NCBI GenBank assembly: GCA_001770785.1
Contig: MERZ01000340.1
Span: 15,256-26,050 of the forward strand
Reading direction: 5' to 3'
DNA length: 10,795 bases
Source: Burkholderiales bacterium RIFCSPHIGHO2_12_FULL_61_11
Lineage (GTDB): Bacteria; Pseudomonadota; Gammaproteobacteria; Burkholderiales; Burkholderiaceae_C
The notes under the pieces were generated by a model, which had not been told where the DNA came from, did no database searches, and saw only the letters and a list, made by a program, of their open reading frames with translations. A program made the translations under genes and the position numbers. The first letter of the stretch is position 1. Each line of letters starts with the position of its first letter. Shown one piece after another: positions 1 through 6,379 of this stretch.

Positions 1-1529
1 TTGATCTGCTCTACAACGGCGGCATTGGCACCTACGTGAAAGCCAGCTACGAAAGTCACACCCAGGTCGGCGACAAGGCCACCGACGCATTCCGCGTCAA
101 CGGCAACGAATTGCGCTGCAAGGTAGTGGGCGAAGGTGGCAACCTGGGCTGCACCCAAAACGGGCGCATTGAATACGCGCAAAAAGGCGGCCTGATTTAC
201 ACCGATGCCATCGACAACTCAGCAGGGGTGGACTGCTCCGACCATGAGGTCAATATCAAAATTTTGCTGGGCAGCGTGGTGGAGGCGGGCGACCTGACAC
301 TCAAGCAACGCAACGATCTGCTGGCCTCGATGACTGACGAAGTCGGCCGCCTGGTGCTGGCGGACAACTACTACCAAACTCAGGCGCTTGACATTGCCAC
401 CCATCGGCCTCTGTATGTGCTTGATGGCCAGCAACGCCTGATGCAATGGCTCGAAAAGCATGGCCGACTGAACCGGGCCGTTGAATTTTTGCCCACCGAC
501 AAAGAAATTGCCAAGCGCAAGGCCGCGAAAATGGGACTGACGGCACCTGAGAACGCAGTGGTGCTGGCCTACGCCAAAATGTCGGTGTTTGATGACCTGG
601 TAGCGAGCAATTTACCGGACGACGCCTACTTCAACCGTGCGCTCAAGGCTTACTTTCCGCAAGTGTTGACCGAGAAGTTTGGTGCGGCCATCGCAACGCA
701 TCCACTCAAGCGCGAAATCATCGCCACGTTCATCACGAATACCGTGGTGAATCGCACCGGGGCGACATTTGTGAACTTCATCGCGTCCGAGGCTGGCGCC
801 ACGTCCGCGGATGTGATTCGCGCCTTCACGCTGGCGCGCGAAATCTTTGACCTGGAGCCGCTGTGGGACCAGATCGATGCGCTCGATGACCGGGTGGACA
901 CCCAACTGCAGCTCGATCTGCTGTCCAAATTAACCGCCATTGCCCAGCGCGCCTCGCGCTGGATACTGCGCGTTCGCGCCGAAAGCACCGATCTGCCCAC
1001 CCTGATTGAGCGCTATCAACCGGCCGCACGCGAGTTGCGGGCAAACCTGGCCGACTGGTTGCCGAAAACTGCGTACACCCATTGGCAAGAGGCAACAAAT
1101 GCGCTGGTCAATGCCGGTGTAGAGCCTGCGCTGGCGCAAAACCTGACGGCGCTGGAATTCATTTTCCCGGTGCTGGACCTGGTGGACCTGGCTCAAAGCG
1201 CCAGCACCGGACTGGAACAAGCGGCACGCGCCTATTTCGGTATTGATGCCGAAATAAGTTTGACGGGATGGCGCGCCCAGATCAACCGGCTGCCCACCGA
1301 TACCCTATGGCAAACCCAGGCCCGCGGCAGCGCACGCGATGAGGTGTATTCGATTGCCAGCCAGATCACACGGGGCCTGCTGTCACGTCGCGAAGATCTC
1401 AACGAGTGGTGCAACCAGAACCGCCCAGCCATCGATCGACTGTGCAAACTGTTGACTGCCATCAGCACGCAGGAGGCGGATCTGGCACCGGTTTCGGTGG
1501 CATTGCGAGAGCTGCGTCATTTGGCTTGA
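1..1529 (+). CDS. gdhB: NAD-specific glutamate dehydrogenase, large type, C-terminal part (5' end outside window)
   Basis: The reading frame is open from the left edge (first whole codon at 3) to TGA at 1527-1529, giving about 508 visible residues of a protein that in this family is usually about 1,600 residues. It catalyses NAD-dependent oxidative deamination of glutamate to 2-oxoglutarate and ammonia in the cytoplasm, normally a catabolic role. Recognition rests on the start of the visible part (LLYNGGIGTYVKAS) followed by the strongly conserved block GEGGNLGCTQNGRIEYA and the IDNSAGVDCSDHEVNIKILL stretch, typical of the bacterial large GDH family (Bac_GDH). The long helical C-terminal domain after about residue 150 is less conserved. 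The catalytic domain lies mostly upstream of the window. nth follows 35 nt downstream on the same strand, so co-transcription is possible. No frameshift is seen. The symbol follows Pseudomonas usage and is less certain than the product. Confidence 0.95.
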   Translation, partial: DLLYNGGIGTYVKASYESHTQVGDKATDAFRVNGNELRCKVVGEGGNLGCTQNGRIEYAQKGGLIYTDAIDNSAGVDCSDHEVNIKILLGSVVEAGDLTLKQRNDLLASMTDEVGRLVLADNYYQTQALDIATHRPLYVLDGQQRLMQWLEKHGRLNRAVEFLPTDKEIAKRKAAKMGLTAPENAVVLAYAKMSVFDDLVASNLPDDAYFNRALKAYFPQVLTEKFGAAIATHPLKREIIATFITNTVVNRTGATFVNFIASEAGATSADVIRAFTLAREIFDLEPLWDQIDALDDRVDTQLQLDLLSKLTAIAQRASRWILRVRAESTDLPTLIERYQPAARELRANLADWLPKTAYTHWQEATNALVNAGVEPALAQNLTALEFIFPVLDLVDLAQSASTGLEQAARAYFGIDAEISLTGWRAQINRLPTDTLWQTQARGSARDEVYSIASQITRGLLSRREDLNEWCNQNRPAIDRLCKLLTAISTQEADLAPVSVALRELRHLA

Positions 1530-1564
1530 GCCTGGCGCGGAGTTGCAAGCCAACTGGCGACAAG

Positions 1565-2209
1565 ATGAAAAAAGAACATATCGATCTATTTTTCGCCACC
1601 TTGAAGGCGGCCAATCCGACGCCCGCGACCGAGCTCGAATACACCAGCGTGTTCGAGTTGCTGGTCGCGGTGTTGCTGTCGGCGCAGGCGACGGATGTGG
1701 GCGTGAACAAGGCCACGCGCAAGCTCTTCGCCGTTGCCAATACGCCGCAAGCCATGCTCGATTTGGGGCTTGAACGACTGGAGGGCAGCATCAAAACCAT
1801 AGGCCTGTACCACAGCAAGGCCAGGCATTTGATGGAAACCTGCCGAATACTGGTCGAGCAGCATGGCGGCCAGGTGCCGCGCACCCGCGAAGCACTCGAA
1901 GCCCTGCCGGGTGTCGGCCGCAAAACGGCCAGCGTGGTGCTCAATACCGGCTTTGGCGAGGCCACCATTGCGGTCGATACGCACATCTTTCGCGTCAGCA
2001 ACCGCACCGGGCTGGCGCCTGGCAAAACGCCACTGGAAGTCGAGCAGAAGCTGCTAAAACGCATTCCGCCAGAGTACCTGGCAGATGCGCACCATTGGCT
2101 GGTACTGCTCGGCCGCTATGTCTGCACGGCCCGCAAGCCGCTGTGCTGGAAATGCGCGGTGGCGCCCTGGTGTGACTATCAGCCCAAGACCCCGCCACCG
2201 CCCGCCTGA
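1565..2209 (+). CDS. nth: Endonuclease III (DNA glycosylase / AP lyase)
   Basis: This 214-residue protein is a base-excision repair enzyme that removes oxidised pyrimidines and cleaves the abasic site by beta-elimination. The helix-hairpin-helix is LPGVGRKTA at about residues 114-122, with the catalytic lysine at K120 and the catalytic aspartate at D138 in VDTHIFR; both fall at the same numbers as in the E. coli enzyme. The 4Fe-4S loop is complete at the C-terminus: C187, C194, C197 and C203, spaced C-x6-C-x2-C-x5-C. I chose ATG 1565 because it gives the standard N-terminus (MKKEHIDLFFATL) and family length. The frame is open further upstream to an ATG at 1406, but that part lies inside the glutamate dehydrogenase gene and matches nothing conserved. 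A proline-rich tail (PPPPA) ends the protein. No strong Shine-Dalgarno precedes the start, so it may depend on readthrough from the upstream gene. Confidence 0.97.
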   Translation: MKKEHIDLFFATLKAANPTPATELEYTSVFELLVAVLLSAQATDVGVNKATRKLFAVANTPQAMLDLGLERLEGSIKTIGLYHSKARHLMETCRILVEQHGGQVPRTREALEALPGVGRKTASVVLNTGFGEATIAVDTHIFRVSNRTGLAPGKTPLEVEQKLLKRIPPEYLADAHHWLVLLGRYVCTARKPLCWKCAVAPWCDYQPKTPPPPA

Positions 2210-2214
2210 ATCCA

Positions 2215-2246
2215 GCCAGTAACAGCTTTGTCATGAAATTACTGGC
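2215..2246. terminator. Hairpin in the nth / livF convergent junction, possible bidirectional terminator
   Basis: GCCAGTAA (2215-2222) and TTACTGGC (2239-2246) form a perfect 8-bp inverted repeat around a 16-nt loop. It sits 5 nt after the nth stop and about 46 nt beyond the livF stop, where a terminator shared by two converging transcripts is expected. There is no U-tract on either side, so a classical intrinsic terminator is not shown. Confidence 0.35.
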
Positions 2247-2292
2247 AACTCAGGTCGTCTTTCGAAACCCGCTCGCAAACGTGCGCGAAGGC

Positions 2293-3009
2293 TTACTCGC
2301 CCAGGTAGGCTGCCCGAACCCGCGGATCGTTGAGCAGATCTTTGGCATCGCCGTTCATGGTGACGTTCCCTGATTCCATGACATAGCCCCGGTCAGCAAT
2401 GCCGAGCGCGCGGCTGGCGTTTTGCTCCACCAGCAATATCGTCACGCCGCGAGCGTAGACATCGCGCACCACTTCAAAAATCTTGTCCACCATGATGGGC
2501 GACAAGCCCATGGACGGCTCATCGAGCAACAGCACCTTGGGCCGGCTCATCAGGCCACGACCCATGGCCAGCATCTGCTGCTCACCGCCGGAAAGAGTGC
2601 CGGCCAATTGGTCCTTGCGTTCGCGCAGACGCGGGAACAACACAAACATCTTCTCGACGTCGGCCGCTATTTCGGGCTTGTCGTTACGAATGTAGGCACC
2701 CATTTGCAGGTTTTCGGTGATGGTCATGCGGGCAAAGATGCCGCGACCTTCGGGCACCATGGCCAGGCCTTCCTTCACCAGGTCCCACGCGCCGCGGCCC
2801 TTGATGCTTTTACCCATGTATTCGATGTCGCCGTCCAGCATCGGCAGGGTGCCGGTAATGGCTTTCATGGTGGTGGTTTTGCCTGCGCCGTTGGAGCCGA
2901 TCAAGGTCACCAGTTCGCCTTCGTTGACTTCCAGGTCAACGCCCTTGACCGCCTGAATACCGCCATAAGCCACTTTGAGGCCCGTCACTTTAAGAAGCGT
3001 GTTTGCCAT
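2293..3009 (-). CDS. livF: Branched-chain amino acid ABC transporter, ATP-binding subunit LivF
   Basis: This 238-residue ATPase is one of the two nucleotide-binding subunits that power import through the LivHM channel at the cytoplasmic face of the inner membrane. Walker A is GSNGAGKTT at residues 38-46, the ABC signature is LSGGEQQ at 139-145, and Walker B is VLLLDEP at 159-165. After Walker B the usual H-loop histidine is replaced by glutamine in LVEQNA (Q196), and the Q-loop region reads MVPEGRG (84-90); both are normal for LivF and separate it from LivG. The start ATG (3007-3009) is preceded by AAGGAA with good spacing. It is the last gene of the livHMGF order, but 291 nt separate it from livG, most of it a MITE-like element. 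Substrate could also be an amide, urea or another amino acid, because LivF homologues serve several such importers. Confidence 0.96.
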   Translation of the reverse strand: MANTLLKVTGLKVAYGGIQAVKGVDLEVNEGELVTLIGSNGAGKTTTMKAITGTLPMLDGDIEYMGKSIKGRGAWDLVKEGLAMVPEGRGIFARMTITENLQMGAYIRNDKPEIAADVEKMFVLFPRLRERKDQLAGTLSGGEQQMLAMGRGLMSRPKVLLLDEPSMGLSPIMVDKIFEVVRDVYARGVTILLVEQNASRALGIADRGYVMESGNVTMNGDAKDLLNDPRVRAAYLGE

Positions 3010-3023
3010 CGTTATTTCCTTGC

Positions 3024-3047
3024 GGGACAGACCTTTGGCTCTGTCCC
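3024..3047. repeat. Perfect 8-bp hairpin in the livF leader
   Basis: GGGACAGA (3024-3031) and TCTGTCCC (3040-3047) are perfect inverted repeats with an 8-nt loop. The loop can add two C-G pairs with a one-base bulge. On the transcribed strand it lies between the MITE-like element and the livF ribosome-binding site, ending about 14 nt upstream of the livF start. It could act as an mRNA stability or processing hairpin between livG and livF; function is inference. Confidence 0.55.
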
Positions 3048-3058
3048 CAACTATTTAA

Positions 3059-3292
3059 CCTAGAAACCGCAGTTGATCGCTCGCAAACTTCACGAACGCC
3101 GCATGCACATTGACTTTTTCCTCTTCGATCATGTTCACTTGCTGGGTGACAGCGCTATGCACCCGATTGCACCATGCTCAGCGCGCCATGCTGCTTTGCT
3201 CCGCCTTGTGGGCAGTAGCCCACTGCGTTGTCACGCCTTGCCTGGCACACCGATCACGGCGCACTCGGGCGCATCCAACTGCCATTTCTAGG
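3059..3292. mobile_element. MITE-like element between livG and livF (17-bp TIRs, TTTAA flanks)
   Basis: The left end CCTAGAAACCGCAGTTG (3059-3075) and the reverse complement of the right end, CCTAGAAATGGCAGTTG (3292-3276), match at 15 of 17 positions; the two mismatches are adjacent. TTTAA directly abuts both ends (3054-3058 and 3293-3297), as expected for a 5-bp target-site duplication. The AA/TT next to the ends could alternatively be read as two more terminal-repeat bases, making 17/19. The 234-bp interior has no ORF of useful size on either strand and carries a GTGGGC-AGTA-GCCCAC hairpin at 3208-3223. The size, terminal repeats, flanking duplication and lack of a transposase fit a non-autonomous miniature element. 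It starts 4 nt beyond the livG stop, inside the operon, so it is co-transcribed. The parent insertion sequence family is not recognised. Confidence 0.65.
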
Positions 3293-3300
3293 TTTAAGAT

Positions 3301-4074
3301 TCAATGACCCGTGCCCAGATAAGCGGTGATCACTTTTTCATTTTTCTGCACATCGGCGGGCGCGCCTTCAGCAATCTGCTTGCCGTAGTCAAGCACGGTC
3401 ACCCGGTCACACAAGCCCATGACCAGTTTCACATCGTGCTCGATCAGCAAGATGGTGCGGTTGTCTTTGCGGATCTGGTCGATCAGTTCGCGCAGTTGCG
3501 CTTTTTCAGTGGTGTTCATGCCGGCGGCTGGCTCATCCAGCGCAATCAACTGCGGATCGGTGGCAAGCGCCCGGGCAATCTCCAGGCGCCGCTGATCACC
3601 ATAGCTCAGGGTACGCGCCTTGTAATTGGCATACCTGCCGATGCCCACGTAATCGAGCAACTCCATTGACCTCTCGGCAATGGCGGCTTCTTCTTTCTTG
3701 AAGCCCGGGGTACGAAAGACTGCACCTATCAGGCCGGAGTGGGTACGGATGTGGCGGCCGACCATGACGTTCTCGATCGCCGTCATGTCGGCAAACAGGC
3801 GGATGTTCTGAAACGTGCGGGCAATGCCGGCTTTTGCCACTTCATGCACCGCCGACGGCTTATAGGGCTTGCCCGCCAGTTCGAACGTGCCACTGTCTGG
3901 CGTATAAAGACCGGTCAGCACATTGAAGAAGGTGGTTTTACCGGCCCCGTTGGGGCCGATCAGGCCATAGACCTGGCCGCGTTCAATATGAATGCCAACC
4001 TCACTGAGGGCCTGCAAACCGCCAAAGCGTTTGGAAACACCGGCAACTTTAAGAATGGTTTCACTCACGTCCAT
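3301..4074 (-). CDS. livG: Branched-chain amino acid ABC transporter, ATP-binding subunit LivG
   Basis: This 257-residue protein is the second ATPase of the importer. Walker A is GPNGAGKTT (40-48), the Q-loop glutamine is Q89 in RTFQNIRLF, the signature is LSYGDQRR (156-163; the Tyr-Gly-Asp form is typical of LivG), Walker B is LIALDEP (176-182), and the switch histidine is H213 in LLIEHDV. The insertion near residues 110-130, before the helical domain, is usual for LivG. The start ATG (4072-4074) has a strong Shine-Dalgarno, and the livM stop codon lies inside it (TAAGGAGA), so translation is tightly coupled to livM with only 5 nt between them. The TGA stop (3301-3303) is 4 nt from the TTTAA flank of the MITE-like element, which spared the coding region. 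Confidence 0.97.
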   Translation of the reverse strand: MDVSETILKVAGVSKRFGGLQALSEVGIHIERGQVYGLIGPNGAGKTTFFNVLTGLYTPDSGTFELAGKPYKPSAVHEVAKAGIARTFQNIRLFADMTAIENVMVGRHIRTHSGLIGAVFRTPGFKKEEAAIAERSMELLDYVGIGRYANYKARTLSYGDQRRLEIARALATDPQLIALDEPAAGMNTTEKAQLRELIDQIRKDNRTILLIEHDVKLVMGLCDRVTVLDYGKQIAEGAPADVQKNEKVITAYLGTGH

Positions 4075-4079
4075 TCTCC

Positions 4080-5165
4080 TTAGCTTTTAATTGATTCAAC
4101 CGGCATCTTGCCGTGGTCTGGCGAGGGCCACAGACCGCGCGGACGCATCAGCATGATGACGATCATGGCCAGCGCAATCAGCAGCTGGCGCAAGATGGCG
4201 GAGTCCAGCCGGCCATCGGTCATGGCCTGCAGCGGCCCGGCCACATAGCGCAGCACCTCCGGCAGCGCTGCCAGCAGCAGCGCGCCCAGAATGACGCCGG
4301 GCAAGTGGCCAATGCCGCCCAGCACCACCATGGCCACAATCATGATCGACTCCATCAGGCTGAAGGACTCGGGTGAGACAAAACCCTGGAAGGCGGCAAA
4401 CATGGAGCCCGACACGCCGCCAAACGTGGCACCCATGCCGAACGCCAGCAGCTTCAAATTGCGGGTGTTGATGCCCATGGCCTTGGCGGCAATTTCGTCT
4501 TCGCGAATCGCCATCCAGGCGCGGCCAATTCGTGAATGGGCCAGTCGGTGGCAGATGATGACCGAAACAATCACCAGCGCCAGAAACAGGTAGTAGTACA
4601 TCGACACCGAGGGGATTTCAAACCCGAAAAAATGATTGGTCTTGCCCAGATCGAGGCCGAAAAACTTCATCGAGTCGATCTGGTTGATGCCTTTGGGTCC
4701 GTTGGTCAGGTTGACGGGGCGGTCCAGGTTGTTCAGGAACACCCGGATGATTTCACCAAAACCCAGCGTCACGATCGCCAGGTAGTCCCCACGCAGCTTG
4801 AGGGTGGGCGCCCCGAGCAGCACGCCAAACAGCCCAGCCACCGCGGCAGCGGCCGGAATGGTAGCCCAGATGGGCAGATGCAGCCCTTCGGGAAAAGCTG
4901 CGGCGATGAATGGAAAGGCCTCCGCCAAATGGGGCGAGCCGAGCAGCGCGAACATATAGGCACCCACGGCAAAAAATGCAACGTAGCCCAAATCGAGCAG
5001 GCCGGCGTAGCCCACCACAATGTTGAGACCGAGCGCCAGCAGCACATAAAGCAGCGACATGTCCAGAATACGCACCCAGGCGTTGCCGCCCTGCTGCAAG
5101 ACCAGAGGCAGCACCAGCAGAACGGCTGCAACGACTAAGAAATTGACCCGCTTATTGGATTTCAT
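4080..5165 (-). CDS. livM: Branched-chain amino acid ABC transporter, permease LivM
   Basis: This 361-residue polytopic inner-membrane protein forms the translocation channel with LivH. Hydrophobic segments lie at about residues 8-24, 35-52, 60-76, 100-118, 190-206, 240-260, 272-305 and 325-342. The permease cytoplasmic loop that contacts the ATPases is GRAWMAIREDEIAAKAMGIN (214-233). GYAGLLDLGYVAFFAVGAY (52-70) is a characteristic LivM block. I chose ATG 5165 because AAGGA sits 10 nt upstream and the N-terminus (MKSNKR then a membrane helix) is natural. The frame also extends to a TTG at 5216 that would overlap the livH stop by 2 nt and add 17 polar residues; this alternative cannot be excluded. 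It lies 47 nt after livH and 5 nt before livG. Confidence 0.95.
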   Translation of the reverse strand: MKSNKRVNFLVVAAVLLVLPLVLQQGGNAWVRILDMSLLYVLLALGLNIVVGYAGLLDLGYVAFFAVGAYMFALLGSPHLAEAFPFIAAAFPEGLHLPIWATIPAAAAVAGLFGVLLGAPTLKLRGDYLAIVTLGFGEIIRVFLNNLDRPVNLTNGPKGINQIDSMKFFGLDLGKTNHFFGFEIPSVSMYYYLFLALVIVSVIICHRLAHSRIGRAWMAIREDEIAAKAMGINTRNLKLLAFGMGATFGGVSGSMFAAFQGFVSPESFSLMESIMIVAMVVLGGIGHLPGVILGALLLAALPEVLRYVAGPLQAMTDGRLDSAILRQLLIALAMIVIMLMRPRGLWPSPDHGKMPVESIKS

Positions 5166-5212
5166 TGGAATTTTTTCCTTGTGGTTCGGCTTGAATTCGG
5201 GCGACTCGGACG

Positions 5213-6142
5213 TCAAGCCCGGTCCGCCACACGCTCACCCAGCAAACCCGAAGGCCGTAGCGTGAGCACAAAAATCAGCACGATAAAGGCAAAAATATCG
5301 GAGTACTGGCTACCCAGCACATTACCAGTCAGCGGACCGATGTAGCCCGCGCCTATGGATTCGATCAGCCCCAGCAAAATGCCGCCCAGCACGGCACCGC
5401 CCAGGTTGCCAATGCCGCCAAACACGGCGGCGGTAAAGGCCTTCAGGCCGGGCAAAAAGCCCATGGTGTGCTGAACCGTGCCGTAGTTGGAGGCGTACAT
5501 CACACCGGCCAGCGCGGCCAGCACGGCACCGATGATGAAGGTGGCGGAAATCACGGTGTCCGGCCGCACACCCATCAGCGCGGCCACGCGCGGATTTTCG
5601 GCAGTGGCGCGCATGGCACGCCCCAACTTGGTGTAATTCACCAGCCACATCAACACCGACAACGAGACCGCCGTGGCGCCCAGAATGAAGAGCTGCGTCA
5701 CCGTGATCACGGCACCGCCGAACTGGAACGGCTCGGCCGGCAGCAGCGTGGGATAAGGCTTGTAGTTGGGCTTCCAGATGATCATGGCCAGCGTCTGCAG
5801 CAGCAGCGACATGCCGATGGCGGTGATCAGCGGCGCCAGCCGGGGTGAATTGCGCAGCGGCCGGTAGGCGATTTTTTCAATCGCGAAATTCAGCGCGCCG
5901 CACACTACAAAGGCGATCAGCAGTGAAATCAGCAAGATCAGCCATCCCGGCGTGCCGGGCATGGCTTGCTGCATCCAGCCAATGATGGTCCAGCTGGTCA
6001 GCGCGCCCACCATCAGCACCTCGCCATGGGCAAAGTTGATCAGGCTGATGATGCCGTACACCATGGTGTAGCCCAGGGCGATCAGGGCATACATGCTGCC
6101 CAGCACCAGACCATTGATGATCTGCTGTAGCAAAACTTCCAT
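5213..6142 (-). CDS. livH: Branched-chain amino acid ABC transporter, permease LivH
   Basis: This 309-residue inner-membrane permease is the partner of LivM. It opens with the family-typical helix MEVLLQQIINGLVLGSMYAL, followed by the conserved GYTMVYGIISLINFAHGE (24-41). The ATPase-contact loop is GRAMRATAENPRVAALMGV (174-192), and a glycine-rich block FGGIGNLGGAVLGGILLGL lies at about 241-259. About eight hydrophobic segments are visible. The ATG at 6140-6142 has GGAG 8 nt upstream. It is the first gene of livHMGF. The usual neighbouring gene for the periplasmic ligand-binding protein (LivJ/LivK) is absent on both sides within this window, so the binding protein must be encoded elsewhere and the substrate is not fixed by context. 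Confidence 0.96.
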   Translation of the reverse strand: MEVLLQQIINGLVLGSMYALIALGYTMVYGIISLINFAHGEVLMVGALTSWTIIGWMQQAMPGTPGWLILLISLLIAFVVCGALNFAIEKIAYRPLRNSPRLAPLITAIGMSLLLQTLAMIIWKPNYKPYPTLLPAEPFQFGGAVITVTQLFILGATAVSLSVLMWLVNYTKLGRAMRATAENPRVAALMGVRPDTVISATFIIGAVLAALAGVMYASNYGTVQHTMGFLPGLKAFTAAVFGGIGNLGGAVLGGILLGLIESIGAGYIGPLTGNVLGSQYSDIFAFIVLIFVLTLRPSGLLGERVADRA

Positions 6143-6232
6143 AACTCACACTCCGATTTGGTTGAAACCGTCCACTCCGCTTGCGCCGCCAAAGACCGGG
6201 ATCACCGAGCCTACAGCGTCATTGCGCGAGTT

Positions 6233-6279
6233 AATAAAAAGCCCGCCTATCAAAGCCAGATATCTGGTGAACGGCGAGC
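6233..6279 (-). terminator. Terminator- or attenuator-like stem with U-tract upstream of livH
   Basis: On the minus strand GCTCGCC (6279-6273) pairs with GGCGGGC (6247-6241) as a 7-bp stem with one G-U wobble, followed at once by TTTTTATT (6240-6233). The 25-nt loop contains CCAGATATCTGG, which can form a small inner stem. It lies 100 nt downstream of the rarA stop and 90 nt upstream of livH. It could end rarA transcripts or, if the liv promoter is further upstream, act as a liv attenuator. The long loop weakens the call. Confidence 0.4.
6256..6267. promoter_or_regulatory. 12-bp perfect palindrome upstream of livH, possible operator
   Basis: CCAGATATCTGG is a perfect dyad 114 nt upstream of the livH start, in the gap expected to hold the liv promoter. 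It may be a regulator-binding site, or just the inner part of the terminator-like structure around it. No regulator can be named. Confidence 0.3.
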
Positions 6280-6309
6280 CAATCTGCGAATTGTAGCCAT
6301 GCGTCTCTA

Positions 6310-6340
6310 GCGAGAATCGGGCCAAGGTGGCCGTTCTCGC
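6310..6340. terminator. Large hairpin downstream of rarA
   Basis: GCGAGAA (6310-6316) pairs perfectly with TTCTCGC (6334-6340). Inside, GG and CCA on the left pair with TGG and CC on the right with single-base bulges, leaving a 3-nt loop (AGG). It starts 40 nt beyond the rarA stop, so it may protect or terminate the rarA mRNA. No U-tract follows on the minus strand. Confidence 0.4.
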
Positions 6341-6379
6341 GGGGTTTACCCTTGGAAAACGCTATTTTTTTCAACCGAG

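Larger units (their letters stand above)
6143..6379 (-). other. rarA-livH intergenic region / livH leader
   Basis: This 237-nt gap should hold the liv promoter and any rarA terminator. It contains a large hairpin (6310-6340), a 12-bp palindrome (6256-6267) and a terminator-like stem with a U-tract (6233-6279). A frame without an ATG is open for 71 codons (6361 to a TGA at 6146-6148) and runs in phase into livH. A -10-like TACAAT on the minus strand (6295-6290) has no good -35 partner, so I do not assign a promoter. Confidence 0.6.

Noticed and set aside
1406..1564. N-terminal extension of nth into the glutamate dehydrogenase gene
   Set aside because: It overlaps conserved-length coding sequence in another frame; the internal ATG at 1565 reproduces E. 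coli residue numbering of K120 and D138.
3208..3223. Hairpin GTGGGC-AGTA-GCCCAC as an independent livG terminator
   Set aside because: It lies inside the MITE-like element, has no U-tract, and is better explained as part of that element.
4536..5138. Long plus-strand ORF (200 codons) opposite livM, and similar ones opposite livG, livF, pit and the DUF47 gene
   Set aside because: Gln/His/Arg-rich translations with no domain, lying antisense to well-supported genes: typical shadow frames of GC-rich coding DNA.
6290..6295. TACAAT as a -10 element for livH on the minus strand
   Set aside because: No acceptable -35 hexamer at 16-18 nt spacing.
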